The position numbers and the translations under genes were made by a program. Source: Pseudomonadota bacterium (GTDB lineage: Bacteria > Pseudomonadota > Alphaproteobacteria > Caulobacterales > Caulobacteraceae). From it: a DNA stretch of 5,819 nucleotides. The notes beneath the pieces were generated by a model that made no database searches, had not been told where the DNA came from, and was given only the letters and a program-made list of their open reading frames with translations. Position 1 is the first letter of the stretch. Each line of letters begins with the position of its first letter. Below are positions 5,594 to 5,819 of the stretch, piece by piece. The stretch is taken from contig JAEXJH010000408.1 in assembly GCA_023445955.1 (NCBI GenBank), positions 1-5,819 of the forward strand. The letters are read 5' to 3'.

Positions 5594-5819
5594 TTAGAAG
5601 TCGACGCGGAACGTCACCTGCGCCGTGCGCGGAGCGCCGATGTAGGCGTTCGGTTGGTTGGTCACGCCGTACAGGGCCTTGGTCGCGGCCGAAGCGGCCG
5701 TGATCTGGGTGCCCAGGCTGCCGTAGTACACCTTGTCGAACAGGTTCCAGACGTTCATCTGGATGTACGAGTTCTTCAGGATGGCGTCGAGCTTGTAGCG
5801 GACGTCCAGGTCGAACACG
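5594..5819 (-). CDS. TonB-dependent receptor, C-terminal part (5' end outside the window)
   Basis: Only the last 74 complete codons are present; the gene runs off the right edge, and the GTG at 5818 is an internal Val codon, not a start. The visible part is the end of an outer-membrane beta-barrel. SYIQMNVWNLFDKVYYGSL (17-35 of the visible part) is the common 'NV.NLFDK.YY' strand of TonB-dependent receptors. The protein closes with AYIGAPRTAQVTFRVDF, whose terminal Phe and alternating hydrophobic pattern are the outer-membrane insertion signal. GAPRT near the end is frequent in siderophore-type receptors of alphaproteobacteria, but the ligand cannot be told from this fragment. It is followed by its own strong terminator, so it is not cotranscribed with aguA. 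It is not closely similar to the receptor at 15-2069, whose tail is FAPSPGR...AWRF. Confidence 0.93.
   Translation of the reverse strand, partial: VFDLDVRYKLDAILKNSYIQMNVWNLFDKVYYGSLGTQITAASAATKALYGVTNQPNAYIGAPRTAQVTFRVDF

Overview
The window looks like chromosomal DNA from a Caulobacter-type alphaproteobacterium. It is very GC-rich with strong third-position GC bias, carries two TonB-dependent receptors, and has candidate promoters whose -35 boxes match the TTGACG type used by the Caulobacter housekeeping sigma factor. The species is inferred from style only. There are five complete protein genes and one partial gene, and almost no non-coding DNA. No IS element, CRISPR, tRNA or rRNA was seen.

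Left part (about 1-3037): a ZnuD-type TonB-dependent receptor (minus, 15-2069) is divergent from a class A acid phosphatase lipoprotein (plus, 2216-3037). The 146 bases between them hold a perfect palindrome, TGTTAT-GAA-ATAACA (2121-2135), that looks like a Zur operator. It overlaps the predicted -10 region of the receptor. Two TTGACG -35 elements stand back to back, 11 bases apart, one for each gene. The receptor plug also carries the Asp-His pair typical of zinc receptors, so motif and operator independently point to zinc uptake.

Middle and right part (3034-5437): three minus-strand genes form a tightly coupled unit. aguA (agmatine deiminase) overlaps aguB (N-carbamoylputrescine amidase) by one base, and aguB overlaps a GNAT acetyltransferase with a GTG start by four bases. 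AguA and AguB convert agmatine to putrescine in two steps. The acetyltransferase is an unassigned passenger that might act on a polyamine or related amine. It ends convergently against the phosphatase, the two stop codons sharing the palindrome CTAG.

Right edge (5438-5819): a clear intrinsic terminator (5534-5567) closes a second TonB-dependent receptor. Only the last 74 or so residues of that receptor lie in the window. The agu leader has no visible Shine-Dalgarno sequence and contains a tandem pyrimidine repeat.

Most of the window is ordinary and recognisable. I see no wholly new system. The most interesting points are the putative Zur switch shared by a zinc receptor and a metal-independent phosphatase, and the acetyltransferase fused by translation coupling to the agmatine pathway.
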